Source of the DNA: Candidatus Gastranaerophilales bacterium
Lineage (GTDB): Bacteria; Cyanobacteriota; Vampirovibrionia; Gastranaerophilales; Gastranaerophilaceae
DNA length: 51,716 bases
NCBI GenBank assembly: GCA_944326425.1
Contig: CALVDX010000015.1
Span: forward strand, 1-51,716
Direction: 5' to 3'
The notes under the pieces are model-generated. The model did not search any database, was not told the origin of the DNA, and saw nothing but the letters and a program-made list of their open reading frames with translations. The position numbers were made by a program, and so were the translations under genes. Of the stretch, positions 51,559-51,716 are shown piece after piece; position 1 is the stretch's first letter; each line of letters begins with the position of its first letter.

Positions 51559-51716
51559 ATGGCATTAACAAATATAGAATACGGTTCAGTGGCCTCTTCT
51601 GAGGTTGTAAACAACAATTTTCAATATCTGGATGACAAAATCTCATCTGTTTCACAGAGCTTAAGTACAAATGCAACGGCTCTATCAGGAAGTATTTCTT
51701 CTTTGTCGTCGGTTGT
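51559..51716 (+). CDS. Phage tail-fibre-type protein, C-terminus off the window
   Basis: Starts ATG 51559 behind AAAGGAA and runs open to the edge (52 residues). It begins MALTNIEYGSVASSEVVNNN and continues with Ser/Asn-rich heptad-like sequence (DDKISSVSQSLSTNATALSG), as in trimeric fibre shafts. Family is not determinable from this fragment. Confidence 0.6.
   Translation, partial: MALTNIEYGSVASSEVVNNNFQYLDDKISSVSQSLSTNATALSGSISSLSSV

Overview
The window looks like a chromosome segment of an anaerobic, AT-rich, flagellated, outer-membrane-bearing bacterium, most likely a gut-type non-photosynthetic relative of Cyanobacteria (Vampirovibrionia/Melainabacteria, Gastranaerophilales-like). This assignment is an inference. 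It rests on a cyanobacterial-style L27/L21 pair, a murC-murB-ddl-ftsQ cluster, a giant autotransporter that needs an outer membrane, a ferredoxin-linked 2-oxoacid oxidoreductase, and the absence of any photosynthesis gene. A 16S or marker-gene search would settle it.

Layout, left to right. (1) 0-1.8 kb: the minus-strand end of a housekeeping operon (ribH, murQ, partial gpsA). (2) 2.25-8.4 kb: an orphan NarL/LuxR-type response regulator and a flagellin gene diverge from a shared control region. A minus-strand flagellar export/switch operon follows: dual-SPOA FliM/FliN-like protein, FliO, FliP, a tandemly duplicated FliQ, an uncharacterised exported protein, FliR. (3) 8.5-23.9 kb: one enormous autotransporter-type adhesin (about 5,120 residues if intact) split by a single-base frameshift near 12.75 kb. 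It has about forty repeated beta-solenoid units, a recent 630-bp internal duplication with unusual codon choice, and a C-terminal outer-membrane barrel. (4) 23.9-28.0 kb: the overlapping cell-wall/division operon murC-murB-ddl-ftsQ. (5) 28.0-29.6 kb: a metallophosphoesterase remnant, rpmA and rplU, and a small self-contained unit encoding a 43-residue protein. (6) 29.6-34.8 kb: an unknown protein with possible kinase-like features, the potassium-uptake genes trkH/trkA, and a Xer-type recombinase. (7) 34.9-42.1 kb, plus strand: a TPR protein, a 98-residue unknown, the GTPase EngB/YsxC, a pair of WYL regulators and a four-subunit 2-oxoacid:ferredoxin oxidoreductase. (8) 42.2-51.7 kb: the left part of a short-tailed (podovirus-like) prophage, running off the right edge.

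How the genes work together. The flagellar genes supply the membrane export gate (FliO/P/Q/R), a switch-complex component and the filament subunit, with a nearby regulator and a good candidate operator between regulator and flagellin. The wall genes cover D-Ala-D-Ala synthesis, two UDP-MurNAc steps and a divisome protein, and murQ recycles MurNAc-6-P. The phage genes follow T7-like virion order (portal, scaffold, capsid, tail adaptor, tail, internal protein, holin-like, fibre), with an endolysin inserted. No large terminase, integrase or repressor lies inside the window.

The observations most worth following are the FliQ-FliQ fusion with an exported partner gene, the giant adhesin with its frameshift and codon-shifted duplication, the NarL-type operator, a switch-like RNA at the prophage border, and the 43-residue gene.
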